From the NCBI GenBank assembly GCA_049841275.1, contig JASGDN010000086.1, positions 180,089 to 244,088 of the forward strand: a DNA stretch of 64,000 nt. The letters run 5' to 3'. Both the position numbers and the translations under genes were made by a program. Source of the DNA: JASGDN01 sp049841275. Lineage in GTDB: Bacteria; Chloroflexota; Chloroflexia; Thermomicrobiales; UBA6265. The first letter of the stretch is position 1. Each line of letters starts with the position of its first letter. This document shows, piece after piece, positions 15,917 through 24,398 of the stretch. The notes beneath the pieces were generated by a model. It saw nothing but the letters and a program-made list of their open reading frames with translations. It searched no databases and was not told the DNA's origin.

Positions 15917-16153
15917 ATGCACCCCCAAACCCAGACGCCAGAGACTGCCGGCCAAGCATCCTCCAGAATGCGGTCCGGATTCCGCGCGCGAAAACATGCC
16001 CTCTCCGCTGCAATCCTTGCGGCGATCGCCGGGCTCATGCTCTACGGGGCGAGCGCCGGTATGCAGGCCACTCCGGAAGCATCACCATCGGCATCGCCCG
16101 CGGCCTCTCCCGCCGCCAGTCCGGCAAGTCCTGTCGCATCCCCGGCTGGCTGA
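15917..16153 (+). CDS. Small exported or membrane-anchored Ala-Ser-Pro repeat protein
   Basis: The 78-residue protein has a charged N-terminus, one hydrophobic helix (about residues 28-48, SAAILAAIAGLMLYGASAG) and a tail of SPAASPAASP-type repeats. AGGAG lies five bases before the ATG. No domain is recognisable. The repeat style equals the linkers that follow signal peptides in other exported proteins of this window. It might be a truncated exported protein that lost its domain, or a genuine small wall or membrane peptide. Confidence 0.5.
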   Translation: MHPQTQTPETAGQASSRMRSGFRARKHALSAAILAAIAGLMLYGASAGMQATPEASPSASPAASPAASPASPVASPAG

Positions 16154-16196
16154 TACGACAGCACCGGCGACAAGCCATGCATGACGAGCCCAAACG

Positions 16197-16237
16197 ACAC
16201 GAGCCCCGCGGAGAAACCCATTCCGCGAGGCTCGTGT
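16197..16237. terminator. Hairpin between convergent genes
   Basis: ACACGAGCCCCGCGGA pairs with TCCGCGAGGCTCGTGT (one mismatch) around a nine-base loop, between the small repeat-protein gene and the FmdB-type gene. It probably serves both. Confidence 0.55.
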
Positions 16238-16247
16238 ACGTCCTGCC

Positions 16248-16589
16248 CTAGCCACGTTCGGCGACGGCCGCACCGGTTCTGGGCGGGATGATGTGTCGGC
16301 CACCGGGGCAGCAGGGGCACCCATCACCGATCATCCGCCAGGCCGGATTCGGTTTCGTCGGGTCGAGCGGCTCGCTCACTCCATCGTCCCGGACGGCCGG
16401 ACCACCCACAGATGCCGCTGCCGGTTCAGGCGCGCTGAAGGTGCTGCGTAGCACGGTGGGCATGCGCAACAATCGCGGCGCGAGTTGTCCGCAGGATGGG
16501 CAGGTGGCGGGATCGGCAGCCGTGGCGAAGGACCGGGTTTCCTCGAAGAGCTCCCCGCAGGTCTTGCACTGGAAATCGTATCTGGGCAT
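16248..16589 (-). CDS. FmdB-family zinc-ribbon protein
   Basis: The 113-residue protein starts MPRYDFQCKTCGELFEETR and continues with CPSCGQLAPRLLR, so a four-Cys zinc ribbon occupies residues 8-40. This is the FmdB/regulatory-protein type. The C-terminal half contains CPCCPGGRH, which may bind a second metal. FmdB-like proteins are widespread and of uncertain role; a regulatory function was proposed for a formamidase operon. ATG 16589 is chosen because a GAGGAC site lies upstream and it begins the zinc ribbon directly; the longer in-frame extension has no family support. Confidence 0.8.
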   Translation of the reverse strand: MPRYDFQCKTCGELFEETRSFATAADPATCPSCGQLAPRLLRMPTVLRSTFSAPEPAAASVGGPAVRDDGVSEPLDPTKPNPAWRMIGDGCPCCPGGRHIIPPRTGAAVAERG

Positions 16590-16707
16590 GAGCGATGTCC
16601 TCGAATAGTGGATCGGACGCGGGGAGGCGAGCGTTTCGTCTATGGTACCGCGTCCCGCGCAACCAGGAACCTGCCTGCGGGCAGGGTTTGCATCCACGTG
16701 TCCCAGG

Positions 16708-16736
16708 TTGCGGAAATCACCATTCTGTGACATAAT
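16708..16736 (+). promoter_or_regulatory. Sigma-70-type promoter of the SWIM-like protein gene
   Basis: TTGCGG (16708-16713) and CATAAT (16731-16736) are separated by exactly 17 bases, in an AT-richer island within GC-rich surroundings. It lies 57 bases upstream of the start codon. Confidence 0.6.
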
Positions 16737-16740
16737 AGAA

Positions 16741-16752
16741 GAACAAATGTTC
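16741..16752 (+). promoter_or_regulatory. LexA-like (SOS) operator
   Basis: GAACAAATGTTC is a perfect GAAC-N4-GTTC palindrome, the core of the Gram-positive LexA/DinR box. It begins four bases after the -10 element, overlapping the expected transcription start, which is an ideal repression site. One chance match is possible. Confidence 0.5.
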
Positions 16753-16793
16753 CGTTCGAGATGACCGCCGTGTGCCGTCCAGGGAGGAACCCC

Positions 16794-17171
16794 ATGCCCA
16801 CGCTTCTCGCATCCCCCGCCAACCGACCGCTTCCACGTACCGCCGATCGCGTGCTGCCCGCCCTCGATCCGGTCCGCCCGGTATCCGTCCCTCGTCTACC
16901 GCATCCGTCCCGGAGCGACACTCCGCAACGGTGGCAGAAGGCCCTCGAACGCGCGCAGCGGGCCGGGCTTCAGCTTCGGCAGCTGATGGGGTCCGGCGCC
17001 TGGATCGTCACCAGCGAACGGGACGACGAGGCCGCCTACATGGTCACCGAGTTCGACTGCGAATGCTTTGCCGCCGAATTCGGCGACCCGGTCTGCAAGC
17101 ATCGTGCGATGCTTCGGCACCGCCTCGGGCATCTTCGCGACATGCGCGCCCGCTTGCCGGAGGCGGCGTAG
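16794..17171 (+). CDS. Small SWIM-type zinc-finger protein
   Basis: The 125-residue protein has a variable N-terminal half. It is followed by a segment resembling a SWIM domain: VTEFDCECFAAEFGDPVCKH gives the C-x-C-xn-C-x-H ligand set. SWIM domains bind nucleic acid or proteins and occur in SWI2/SNF2 helicases, transposases and recombination partners (Sws1/Shu complex). GGGAGG lies about ten bases before ATG 16794; an upstream ATG at 16761 lacks one. A strong promoter overlapped by a GAAC-N4-GTTC box suggests DNA-damage control. A role in replication or repair is therefore plausible but inferred. Confidence 0.6.
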   Translation: MPTLLASPANRPLPRTADRVLPALDPVRPVSVPRLPHPSRSDTPQRWQKALERAQRAGLQLRQLMGSGAWIVTSERDDEAAYMVTEFDCECFAAEFGDPVCKHRAMLRHRLGHLRDMRARLPEAA

Positions 17172-17192
17172 GCGGGATGCACCCATGAACCC

Positions 17193-17227
17193 CAGATGGC
17201 CTTCCCGGCAATCGGGAAGGCCATCTG
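17193..17227. terminator. Perfect 15-bp hairpin between convergent genes
   Basis: CAGATGGCCTTCCCG and CGGGAAGGCCATCTG flank a GCAAT loop between the SWIM-protein stop and the end of the M23 peptidase gene. Confidence 0.6.
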
Positions 17228-17249
17228 AGGTTCAGATCTGTGCGCAAAC

Positions 17250-18893
17250 TCAGGGGTTGAAGGTATAGCCCGTGTGCTCGTAGGACGCCCCGGTGTCCGG
17301 GAACTCTACGCCGGAGATCGCGAGCTGGCCGACGAATGGCACCGCCGTCCGGCTCCAGTTGCCGCCGTCGTCGGTCGCCCATACGGTGAGGTGCAGATGC
17401 GGGAAGCCACCGTTGCCGCCGCCGCCCGGCTGCGCGATCGTCCCAATGTACTGACCCTGCGTCAGCGTCTGGCCAACGACGAGGCTGGGATCGACATCCA
17501 TGTGGAAGAGTGCGAAGGCATAGCCATCGCCCATGTCGATCGAGATGCCGCCGGTGCTGGGATCGAACCAGCGAATGGTGCCGTTCACCGGGGAGTAGAC
17601 CGGCTGGCCAGCAGTTTCGGCATCGTTGCGGACGATATCGAACGAGTCCGCATACTGCCACAGACTCGATTCGTTCTGGTGGCTGGAGCCGTGATAACCC
17701 TGCGAGATCTCCCATTCGCCACCCTTGACCGGCCAGATGATCAACGAGTTGCCCGCCGGAATCGTCGGCGCCTGGGTCGGGCCAGTCGTCGGTGCGGCCG
17801 TGGTGGTCGGAGTCGTCGTGGCGGGCGTCTCGGTGGCTGCAGGAGTCGTCGCAGTGCCAGTCGGCGTGACCGTGGTCGCGGTGCCGGTTGGCCCGGCGGT
17901 GGAGGTCGGCGTCACCGCGCCCGGCTCGGCGAGATACTGTGTCGCGACCCAGCCGGTGCTGCTCCCGGCGGTGACCTCCGAGTAGAGGCCGCTGGTGCGC
18001 CCGGTCAGATTCACCGTCAAGCCCTTGTCCAGGATCGTGATGATTTCAGCGTTCGCGTTCGGCTGCGCCCGCAGGTTGACACTCTCGGTCAGCACACGCT
18101 CCGGATTGGTGACAACCGTCTCGGTAATGGCCGGGGTCTCGGTCGGGGTGACGGTCTCCGGAGTGGATGTTGCAACCGTCCCGGTCGGCTCCACGGTCCC
18201 CGTTGGCGACGGGACTTCGGTGGCCGTCCCCGTGGGTTCCACTGTGCCGGGCGTCGTCGTTTCCGTAACGCCAGCTGTCGCGGTCGGTGTCTCCCCGGTT
18301 TCGGACAGGTACTCCGCGACCACCCAGCCGGTGGCGTTGTTGTACGTGACCTGAGCGTAGATCCCGTTCATCTGGTCGAGATATGTAACCACCGCGCCTT
18401 GCGGGATGACCGTCAAGATATCGGCGTTCGCATCCGGAGCGGTACGGAGATTGAGCTCGGCCAGCGTCGTTCGATACAGCACCGGCGCAGTCGTCGCCGT
18501 AGGCGTCACCGTCACGCCGACCGTCGGCACCTCCGAGCCGTCAACCCCTTCGAGCAGGTACTGGGCAACCACCCAGCCGGACACGCCGTTGTACTCGATC
18601 TCGGCATACATACCGCTGGTCTGGCCGAGGAAGACGACAATCGTGTTCTCGGGAACGACCGTGAGAACGTCGGACGTCTCGTCCGGCGCGGTGCGCAGGT
18701 TGAGGTCCGTCAGCGCCATGCGATATTGAACCGGCGCGGTTGTCGGTGTCGGGGTGACGATTGGCTCCGGGGTCTCGTTGCCAGCATCCGCGAAGACGCC
18801 CACCGGATACAGCACCGGGGCGAGGCCCAATGCCAGGATCAATACCAGCCCGAAGACGTGCTGCCAACGGCGGCGCGTACGGGTGTGTCTCAT
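17250..18893 (-). CDS. Secreted SH3b(x3)-M23 metallopeptidase
   Basis: A 547-residue exported wall hydrolase. A signal segment covers residues 12-36. Three bacterial SH3 domains follow at about 57-113, 139-195 and 265-321; each contains a LNLRTAPD- or VNLRAQPN-type start and a GWV end. They are separated by Thr/Pro-rich linkers. The M23 (lysostaphin/LytM) domain at about 385-510 keeps its zinc site: HQNESSLWQYADSFDI supplies His and Asp, LFHMDVDP the middle segment, and FPHLHLTV the His-x-His. M23 enzymes cut peptide cross-bridges of peptidoglycan; SH3b domains anchor to the wall. ATG 18893 has GGGAGGGAAGG upstream. The catalytic site looks intact. Confidence 0.87.
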   Translation of the reverse strand: MRHTRTRRRWQHVFGLVLILALGLAPVLYPVGVFADAGNETPEPIVTPTPTTAPVQYRMALTDLNLRTAPDETSDVLTVVPENTIVVFLGQTSGMYAEIEYNGVSGWVVAQYLLEGVDGSEVPTVGVTVTPTATTAPVLYRTTLAELNLRTAPDANADILTVIPQGAVVTYLDQMNGIYAQVTYNNATGWVVAEYLSETGETPTATAGVTETTTPGTVEPTGTATEVPSPTGTVEPTGTVATSTPETVTPTETPAITETVVTNPERVLTESVNLRAQPNANAEIITILDKGLTVNLTGRTSGLYSEVTAGSSTGWVATQYLAEPGAVTPTSTAGPTGTATTVTPTGTATTPAATETPATTTPTTTAAPTTGPTQAPTIPAGNSLIIWPVKGGEWEISQGYHGSSHQNESSLWQYADSFDIVRNDAETAGQPVYSPVNGTIRWFDPSTGGISIDMGDGYAFALFHMDVDPSLVVGQTLTQGQYIGTIAQPGGGGNGGFPHLHLTVWATDDGGNWSRTAVPFVGQLAISGVEFPDTGASYEHTGYTFNP

Positions 18894-19265
18894 GCCTTCC
18901 CTCCCCACCAGCCCACCGTCCTCCGAAAAGGACGCTCCGCGCAAGCAGAATGAACTGGGGTCATGCATCCGGTGAAAGATGCATCGTCGTGCGATAGCCG
19001 AAGCCTGGGCAGCAGAATCATGACGGGTCAGCCCGTCCCCTCGGTCCATCCTCCGATGGGGCCCTTCATACTTCTTGACGCCGCCCTTGGCGCTTCATGA
19101 ATTGTCCCGAAGAGGCCCTCGCATGTACAAGATGTACGTACGCCCTTTCTGTCACAGGATTCGTTCGGGAAGGGGGTTTTCGGCCCGTTCATGGCATTCC
19201 ACGCGGAAAAGGAGTGACCAGATGGCCACTCCTTTTCCGCGATGTCGCTGGCGCAGCGCGGTCCG
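18894..19265. other. 372-base intergenic stretch, no gene seen
   Basis: No credible gene. It contains the start region of the M23 peptidase gene and, at its far end, the hairpin at 19202-19241. No promoter or operator stands out. Confidence 0.5.
19202..19241. terminator. Perfect 15-bp hairpin downstream of the SDR pair
   Basis: CGCGGAAAAGGAGTG and CACTCCTTTTCCGCG are separated by a ten-base loop, 24 bases beyond the stop of the minus-strand SDR gene. Confidence 0.6.
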
Positions 19266-20069
19266 TTATCCGACGAGCAGGCTCTCCGCCGCGTCGATGT
19301 AGACCTCCGTACCGCTGACGTGGTCCGCCGCATCCGAGAGCAGAAAGGCGATCAGCTCGGCAACCTGATCGGCGGTACCGGGCTCACCGTCATACATATG
19401 CACGCCTTCCGGGAAGTGGACGGGCACACGGATCGACTCGGTGTTCCGGCGAAGGGTCTTGCCGTTGATTGCGGTATCGATCGCTCCCGGACAAACCACG
19501 TTGACGCGGATACGATCCTTCGCAAGTTCGAGGGCGACCATCTTCGCGAAGGCGACCTGCGCCGCTTTCGAGGTCGAATAGGCAGCCGCACCGGAATAGG
19601 CGAAGTTGCGATTGCCGTTCACCGACGAGATGACGACGATTGCACCGCCGGTCTTTCGCATCAGGGGCACCGACACATGGGTGGTGAGGAACGTGCTCGT
19701 GAGGTTCGTGTCGAGCGTTCGGTTCCACTCCTCCAACGTCAGGTCGTCCACGGGCGCGAACTGGCCGTTCGCGCCCGCATTCACAACAAGCGCATCGAGA
19801 CGTCCCCACATCCGCTCGACCGCAGCGACGGATTCCTCGAGCGCCGCCTGGCTGGTGACATCCGCAACGAGGGGGATCGCCTCACCGCCAGCCTTCACAA
19901 TGTCATCGACCGTCGCCTGGACATCGGCGGCCTTGCGCGACAGCACGCCGACCTTCGCTCCCTGGCGACCAAGTTCGATCGCCGCCGCCTTGCCGATGCC
20001 GGACCCGGCGCCGGTGACCAGGGCAACCTTGCCAGCAAACTGACCGCCCGCTGTAGTGTTCGTGGACAC
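19266..20069 (-). CDS. Short-chain dehydrogenase/reductase (SDR), copy 1
   Basis: The 267-residue classical SDR has cofactor loop TGAGSGIGKAAA (TGxxxGxG), NAGAN, the catalytic Ser in VISSVNG and YSTSK (Y-x-x-x-K). The C-terminal GTEVYIDAAESLLVG is family-typical. Such enzymes oxidise or reduce a secondary alcohol or ketone with NAD(P). The GTG at 20069 is chosen: GGAAGGA lies about eleven bases upstream and translation then runs straight into the Rossmann fold. It follows a close paralogue by 53 bases, and both likely come from tandem duplication. The substrate is unknown. Confidence 0.86.
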   Translation of the reverse strand: MSTNTTAGGQFAGKVALVTGAGSGIGKAAAIELGRQGAKVGVLSRKAADVQATVDDIVKAGGEAIPLVADVTSQAALEESVAAVERMWGRLDALVVNAGANGQFAPVDDLTLEEWNRTLDTNLTSTFLTTHVSVPLMRKTGGAIVVISSVNGNRNFAYSGAAAYSTSKAAQVAFAKMVALELAKDRIRVNVVCPGAIDTAINGKTLRRNTESIRVPVHFPEGVHMYDGEPGTADQVAELIAFLLSDAADHVSGTEVYIDAAESLLVG

Positions 20070-20122
20070 GGAGAATCGTTCCTTCCGAAAGCATGAATCG
20101 GCAATGGATGTCGGGTTCGCGG

Positions 20123-20932
20123 TTACCCGATGAGCAGGCTCTCCGCGCCATCGACCCACATCTCGGTCCCGCTGATATGGTCGGCGGCGTCGGAGAGCAG
20201 GAACGCCATCACGCGGGCGACCTGGTCCGCGGAGCCGGGATGTCCCTCCAGCGGATGCTGGCCCTGCGGGAACTCGACCGGGAGACGGATGCCGTCGCGA
20301 TGACGATGAATGGTGTTCTCCTCGATATTCGTCTCGATCCAGCCCGGGCAGACGGCGTTGACCCGGATCTTGAACTTCGCCAGTTCGAGCGCGGTCATCT
20401 TCATGAAGGCGACCTGCCCAGCCTTCGAGCAGGAATAGGCGGTCGCTCCCGTGTTGGAGAAGATACGCGTGCCGTTCACGGACGCGACGATGGCGATGCT
20501 GCCCTTCCCACCGCGCTTCATCAGCGGCACCGTGGCGCGAGTCGTGAGGAACGTACTGGTGAGGTTCGTCCGGATCGTCCAGTTCCACTCGTCCAGCGTG
20601 AGATCATCGATCGGCGCCCAGACACCGTTTGCCCCGGCGTTGATGACCACGGCATCGAGATGTCCCCATCGGCCGTCGATGGCGGCGACGGCGCGTTCGA
20701 GGTCAGCCTGGCTGATGACATCGGCGACGACCGGCAACGCCTCTGCGCCAAGCGCCTGGACAGCGTCGACAGTGGCCTGTACGCGTTCCGGGTTCTTCGA
20801 GAGGACGGCCACTGCGGCGCCCTGCCGCGCGAGTTCGATCGCCGCCGCCTTGCCGATGCCCGATCCGGCACCGGTGACGAGCGCGGCCTTGCCGTCAAAG
20901 GCGCGCGATGATGGTGTCGAGGATTCCGGCAC
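20123..20932 (-). CDS. Short-chain dehydrogenase/reductase (SDR), copy 2
   Basis: A 269-residue SDR that is roughly 60 percent identical by eye to the next gene downstream. It shares TGAGSGIGKAAAIEL, the LTSTFLTT segment, a Ser in VASVNG, the YSCSK catalytic pair and a DGAESLLIG end. The GTG at 20932 has AAGGAG nine bases upstream and is preferred over a longer frame beginning at 21058. Conservation of unusual stretches between the copies (LTLDEWN, STFLTT, LSDAADH) supports recent duplication. Differences cluster in the substrate-binding C-terminal part (residues about 190-225), so the copies may have diverged in specificity. Confidence 0.86.
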   Translation of the reverse strand: MPESSTPSSRAFDGKAALVTGAGSGIGKAAAIELARQGAAVAVLSKNPERVQATVDAVQALGAEALPVVADVISQADLERAVAAIDGRWGHLDAVVINAGANGVWAPIDDLTLDEWNWTIRTNLTSTFLTTRATVPLMKRGGKGSIAIVASVNGTRIFSNTGATAYSCSKAGQVAFMKMTALELAKFKIRVNAVCPGWIETNIEENTIHRHRDGIRLPVEFPQGQHPLEGHPGSADQVARVMAFLLSDAADHISGTEMWVDGAESLLIG

Positions 20933-21131
20933 GAATGTACTCCTTGGGGTGTCGAGAAGGGTTGACGCAGGGGATGGCTGCACGAATGCGCACGCATGAT
21001 ACAGCGGCCCAGCGCTTCGGAATAGACCCATGAGGCGACACTGTGGATGCCGCTGCATACGCCGGTCTCCGGGATGTCATCGCCGCATCGCTGGCATCCA
21101 GCAACGTCGTTCTCCGGAAAGGCGCAGGGGA

Positions 21132-21875
21132 TCAGGACTCGGAGGCAGGCTGCTCCATGCGGTAGCCGAGACCAGGGAAAGTGGTGATGATCTGGGATGC
21201 ATCCGCCGCAACACCGGGTTCCAGCTTCGTGCGGATCCGGCTCACCCAGGTGCGGAGATACTGCACCTCATCGCGGAACTCCGGCCCCCAGATCCGGCTC
21301 AGCAACTCGGCGTGAAGCATCACGCGGCCGGCGTTGCCCGCCAGCTGGGTGAGCAGTTCCCACTCGGTGCGGCTCAGGCGGACTTCGTCGCCGCCAAGGG
21401 TGATCCGGCGCTGTTCGAGGTCGATCCGCAATTCCGGCCGGTCGCCGGAGGCCGGATAGACGAGCGCCGATTGAACCCCGGCGCCAACTGCCCCGATCGA
21501 ACGCCGGATGATCGCCGCGACCCGGGCGGAAAGCTCGTCCGGGTTGAACGGCTTCGTCATATAGTCGTCGGCGCCACCGTGCAGGCCCAGCAGCTTGTCC
21601 GTGTCGCTCGTACGAGCGGTAAGCAGGATGACAGGGAGTTGCGCGGACTGATGCGATGCGCGGATACGACGCAGGACTTCAAACCCGTCCATACCCGGCA
21701 TCATCACATCGAGCACAACCAGATCCGGCCGATCGTGCTCGATCGCCGAGAGGGCGTCGGTCCCGTTCGTCACCGTGGTGACGGCGTATCCGTCCTGGAC
21801 CAGCTTCGCCCGCGCCAACCGCGCGATGGCAGGCTCGTCGTCCACGATCAGGATCATCCGCTTCCGCACACCCAT
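21132..21875 (-). CDS. OmpR/PhoB-type response regulator
   Basis: An about 247-residue two-domain regulator. The receiver domain has the acidic pair in ILIVDDE, the phosphoacceptor Asp in LVVLDVMMPGMDG, a Thr in LLTARTS and Lys in MTKPF. A C-terminal winged helix has the RTEWELLTQLAGNAGRVM and YLRTWVSRIRTKL segments. Start choice is uncertain. GGGAGG abuts ATG 21875, which is too close for that codon but well spaced for the in-frame GTG two codons later (21869). ATG 21857 is also possible. It is transcribed after the histidine kinase gene, 37 bases downstream, and is its evident partner. Confidence 0.88.
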   Translation of the reverse strand: MGVRKRMILIVDDEPAIARLARAKLVQDGYAVTTVTNGTDALSAIEHDRPDLVVLDVMMPGMDGFEVLRRIRASHQSAQLPVILLTARTSDTDKLLGLHGGADDYMTKPFNPDELSARVAAIIRRSIGAVGAGVQSALVYPASGDRPELRIDLEQRRITLGGDEVRLSRTEWELLTQLAGNAGRVMLHAELLSRIWGPEFRDEVQYLRTWVSRIRTKLEPGVAADASQIITTFPGLGYRMEQPASES

Positions 21876-21912
21876 CCTCCCAAGCTCTGCCCGTCGTCCG
21901 CCGAGACGGAGA

Positions 21913-23634
21913 TCAGTCGCCGGCCTCACCGTCCAGCCAGCCGATGGCAACCGGCAATGCAAACGAGATCGTCGTCCCCATGCCGATTCCCGCGGATTCC
22001 GCCCAGATGCGCCCATGCTGGGCGGCGATCAGGTGACGGCAGAGATAGAGTCCTAACCCCATGCCACGAATGCCGGCATCCACCCCCGGCCGCCGGAATC
22101 GCTCGAAGATCTCGCCGACGTGCTCCGGAGAGATGCCGATCCCCCGATCCTGTACGTGGACCTCGACCTGGCCATCCCGCTCTTCGGCACCGATGACGAT
22201 CTCCGGCCGCGCGCTGCCACCACTGTACTTGATGGCGTTTTCGATCAGGTTCCGCAACACCTGATCGAGCAAGACCGGATCGCTCTCGACCGCCGGCAGG
22301 CTGCGCGGGATCTCGACCACGATCTCGGGAGCCCGCTCGTCGTTCCGCGCCTGGTACACCCGCGCAACGCGGTGGATGACCGCACCGAGCAGGACCGGCT
22401 CGGTAGCCGGCTGCAGCCGTCCCGCCATTACCTCGGCAAGGCGCAACATGTTCGCGAGCAACTGATCGAGCCGGTTGCTCTCCCGGGTGATGTCCGCCAG
22501 CAACTCCCGCTCGGTGGCCTCGTCCAGCTTGCCCCAATCCGCCTCAAGCATGAAGGCGCCGCCGTGGATCGCCGTCAGCGGTGTCCGGAACTCGTGCGAG
22601 AGCAGGGACAGGAAATCGTCCTTGAGCTGATCGGCCTCGCGTAACGCGGTCACATCCTGAAAGACCACGACACATCCCGTTCCGCCGTCCTCCGCGAGCG
22701 GGATGGGCGAGGACTGCACGAAGACCGCTACCTCCCGGCCCGCTTCCCCCCGAAGAAGCAATTGCTGCTGGCGTTCCCTCCGCACGATCCCACGATCGAC
22801 ATCGGCCCGGACGAGCATATGTGGCCATTCCTCGGCAGGAAGATCGCTGCCATCGATGCGGGCGAACCGCAACGATTCCGCCGGCAAGGGGAGCGACGGT
22901 TCGACGCCGGAACCGAAGAGCAGCGCAATCGCCGCGCGGTTCATCATCACCACCCGCCAATCCGGCGGCGCCTGGATCGCGACGCCTGCCGGCAGCTGGT
23001 CGATGATGACCTGTAGGCGATCGCGCTGTCGTTCCGCGTTTTCCCGCGCGCGCAGCACCTCCTCGTGCAACCGCGCCCGCTGGATGGCGGAGGCCGCGTG
23101 CGTCGCCAGCAGGTGAATGGCGGACAAATCATCCTGATTGAACGGCTGCCCGTCGATCCGCTCCGAGAGATAGAGATTCCCCACCGGCTCGCCCGCGATG
23201 AGGATCGGCACGCCAAGGAGGGTGGTCATCGGCGGATGATTGGGAGGAAACCCGACCGATCGGGGATCGGCGGCGATCTCCGGCACGAGCAACGACTCGC
23301 CGTCGCGGATGAGAACGCCCAGCAAGCCTCGTCCCTCCGGCAAGGGTCCGATCCGCGCGACGGTCTCCTCGTCGATGCCGCTGTGGATGAACCGCAGGAG
23401 TTTCCCACGTTCACCCGCCACGCCGAGCGCACCGTATCGGGCAGAGACAACCCCTCGTGCAAGCTCGACGAGCCGCTGGAGCACCGTCTCGAGATCGGTC
23501 TCGTCGGCGACAGCGAGCGCAGCACGGTAGGCAGCAAGCAGCGCACGATCGGAAGGAGGGGCCTCCTCGATCGTACGCTGGTGCGATGCCGGCGTGTGGA
23601 TGGAATCCGAAGGCGGGGTGATGGATGCCGTCAT
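21913..23634 (-). CDS. GAF-PAS sensor histidine kinase (soluble)
   Basis: A 573-residue kinase without membrane segments. The GAF domain (about 45-190) contains RGLLGVLIRDGESLLVPEIA and VGFPPNHPPMTTLLGVPI, resembling the GAF domains of DevS/DosS-type redox and gas sensors. A PAS-like domain (about 205-332) follows. The HisKA domain has the phosphoacceptor His347 in SLLSHEFRTPLT. HATPase_c has NLIENAIKYSGGSA, DRGIGI and GMGLGLYLC. ATG 23634 is supported by GAGGTCC upstream. It presumably phosphorylates the OmpR-type regulator encoded next. The GAF similarity hints at a redox or ligand signal rather than an envelope signal. Confidence 0.87.
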   Translation of the reverse strand: MTASITPPSDSIHTPASHQRTIEEAPPSDRALLAAYRAALAVADETDLETVLQRLVELARGVVSARYGALGVAGERGKLLRFIHSGIDEETVARIGPLPEGRGLLGVLIRDGESLLVPEIAADPRSVGFPPNHPPMTTLLGVPILIAGEPVGNLYLSERIDGQPFNQDDLSAIHLLATHAASAIQRARLHEEVLRARENAERQRDRLQVIIDQLPAGVAIQAPPDWRVVMMNRAAIALLFGSGVEPSLPLPAESLRFARIDGSDLPAEEWPHMLVRADVDRGIVRRERQQQLLLRGEAGREVAVFVQSSPIPLAEDGGTGCVVVFQDVTALREADQLKDDFLSLLSHEFRTPLTAIHGGAFMLEADWGKLDEATERELLADITRESNRLDQLLANMLRLAEVMAGRLQPATEPVLLGAVIHRVARVYQARNDERAPEIVVEIPRSLPAVESDPVLLDQVLRNLIENAIKYSGGSARPEIVIGAEERDGQVEVHVQDRGIGISPEHVGEIFERFRRPGVDAGIRGMGLGLYLCRHLIAAQHGRIWAESAGIGMGTTISFALPVAIGWLDGEAGD

Positions 23635-23731
23635 TGATGGACCTCGATCGCGACGGGAGCCGGTCGCCGTGTCAGGCTCCATTGTGCGCGATGCATCCTC
23701 CCGTGTGGAGGACTCCACCCACACCACCCGC

Positions 23732-24244
23732 CTACGTTGTAGCGGATACGTGCAAAGCGGGCGACTGACCGGCTACCAACGATGCCCGCGCCTCGTCGTC
23801 CTTGCTGGCGTGGCAGAGGAGAACCGGCGACTGCATCCGGCGGGCAACCTCTTCGGCAACGCTTCCCAACGCGAAGCGCGAGAACCCGCTGCGTCCATGC
23901 GTCGCAATGGCAAGCAGGTCGCCCTCGTGTACCGCGTTGCGAATCTCGTCGGCGGCGCGGCCCCGGCGGAGTTCGGTGGTAATGGGAATGCCCGTCTGCG
24001 CGAGCTGGGCGCGCATCGCGTCGAGATAGCGAGCCGCGTCATCGTGCTCCTCGGCAAGGATATCGCCGGCAGACTCGGCTCCGACGGGCAAGCCGATCAC
24101 ACCGTAGCGGGTGAGCCAGGTATCGTCGACCACACGGACGAGGTGAATGGTGGCGCCGGAAAGCCGGGCGAATTCGATGGCGGGGGTCAGCGCTGCTTCG
24201 GCAACGGCCGATCCATCCAGCGGAACAACAATCCTGTTGTACAT
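23732..24244 (-). CDS. Universal stress protein (UspA family)
   Basis: A 170-residue single Usp domain. The first strand is YNRIVVPLDGSAVAEAAL, and the ATP-binding signature G-x2-G-x9-G-S/T is present in THGRSGFSRFALGSVAEEVA. The ATP-binding type of Usp is therefore likely. These small cytoplasmic proteins help survival under starvation, oxidative stress or dormancy. AGAGGAG lies eight bases before ATG 24244; a longer open frame upstream is unsupported. It lies just upstream (in transcription) of the GAF-PAS kinase. In mycobacteria, Usp genes belong to the DevR regulon, so the proximity is suggestive. Confidence 0.86.
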   Translation of the reverse strand: MYNRIVVPLDGSAVAEAALTPAIEFARLSGATIHLVRVVDDTWLTRYGVIGLPVGAESAGDILAEEHDDAARYLDAMRAQLAQTGIPITTELRRGRAADEIRNAVHEGDLLAIATHGRSGFSRFALGSVAEEVARRMQSPVLLCHASKDDEARASLVAGQSPALHVSATT

Positions 24245-24340
24245 CGCGATTCTCCTCTCTTGATGACGCCCTGATGCCTCGTCGGTTCGGTCGATGGCGG
24301 CTGAATGTGGAAGGAGTGGCGTCGATACGGAATCGAACGG

Positions 24341-24371
24341 GGAGGTGGGAGTCGTTGCGACTCCCACCTCC
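24341..24371. terminator. Perfect 14-bp hairpin after the DoxX gene
   Basis: GGAGGTGGGAGTCG and CGACTCCCACCTCC close on a TTG loop, 28 bases beyond the stop of the minus-strand DoxX-type gene and upstream of the Usp gene. Confidence 0.6.
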
Positions 24372-24398
24372 TTCAGGATCCTGCCATGCCCATCTGAG

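Noticed and set aside
16050..16150. Repeated GCATCGCCCGCGGCC-like units as a CRISPR or minisatellite
   Set aside because: They encode an Ala-Ser-Pro repeat linker in frame, without spacers.
17750..18300. Repetitive GTCGG/GTCACC tracts as DNA repeats
   Set aside because: They are Thr/Pro codons of the linkers in the SH3b-M23 protein.
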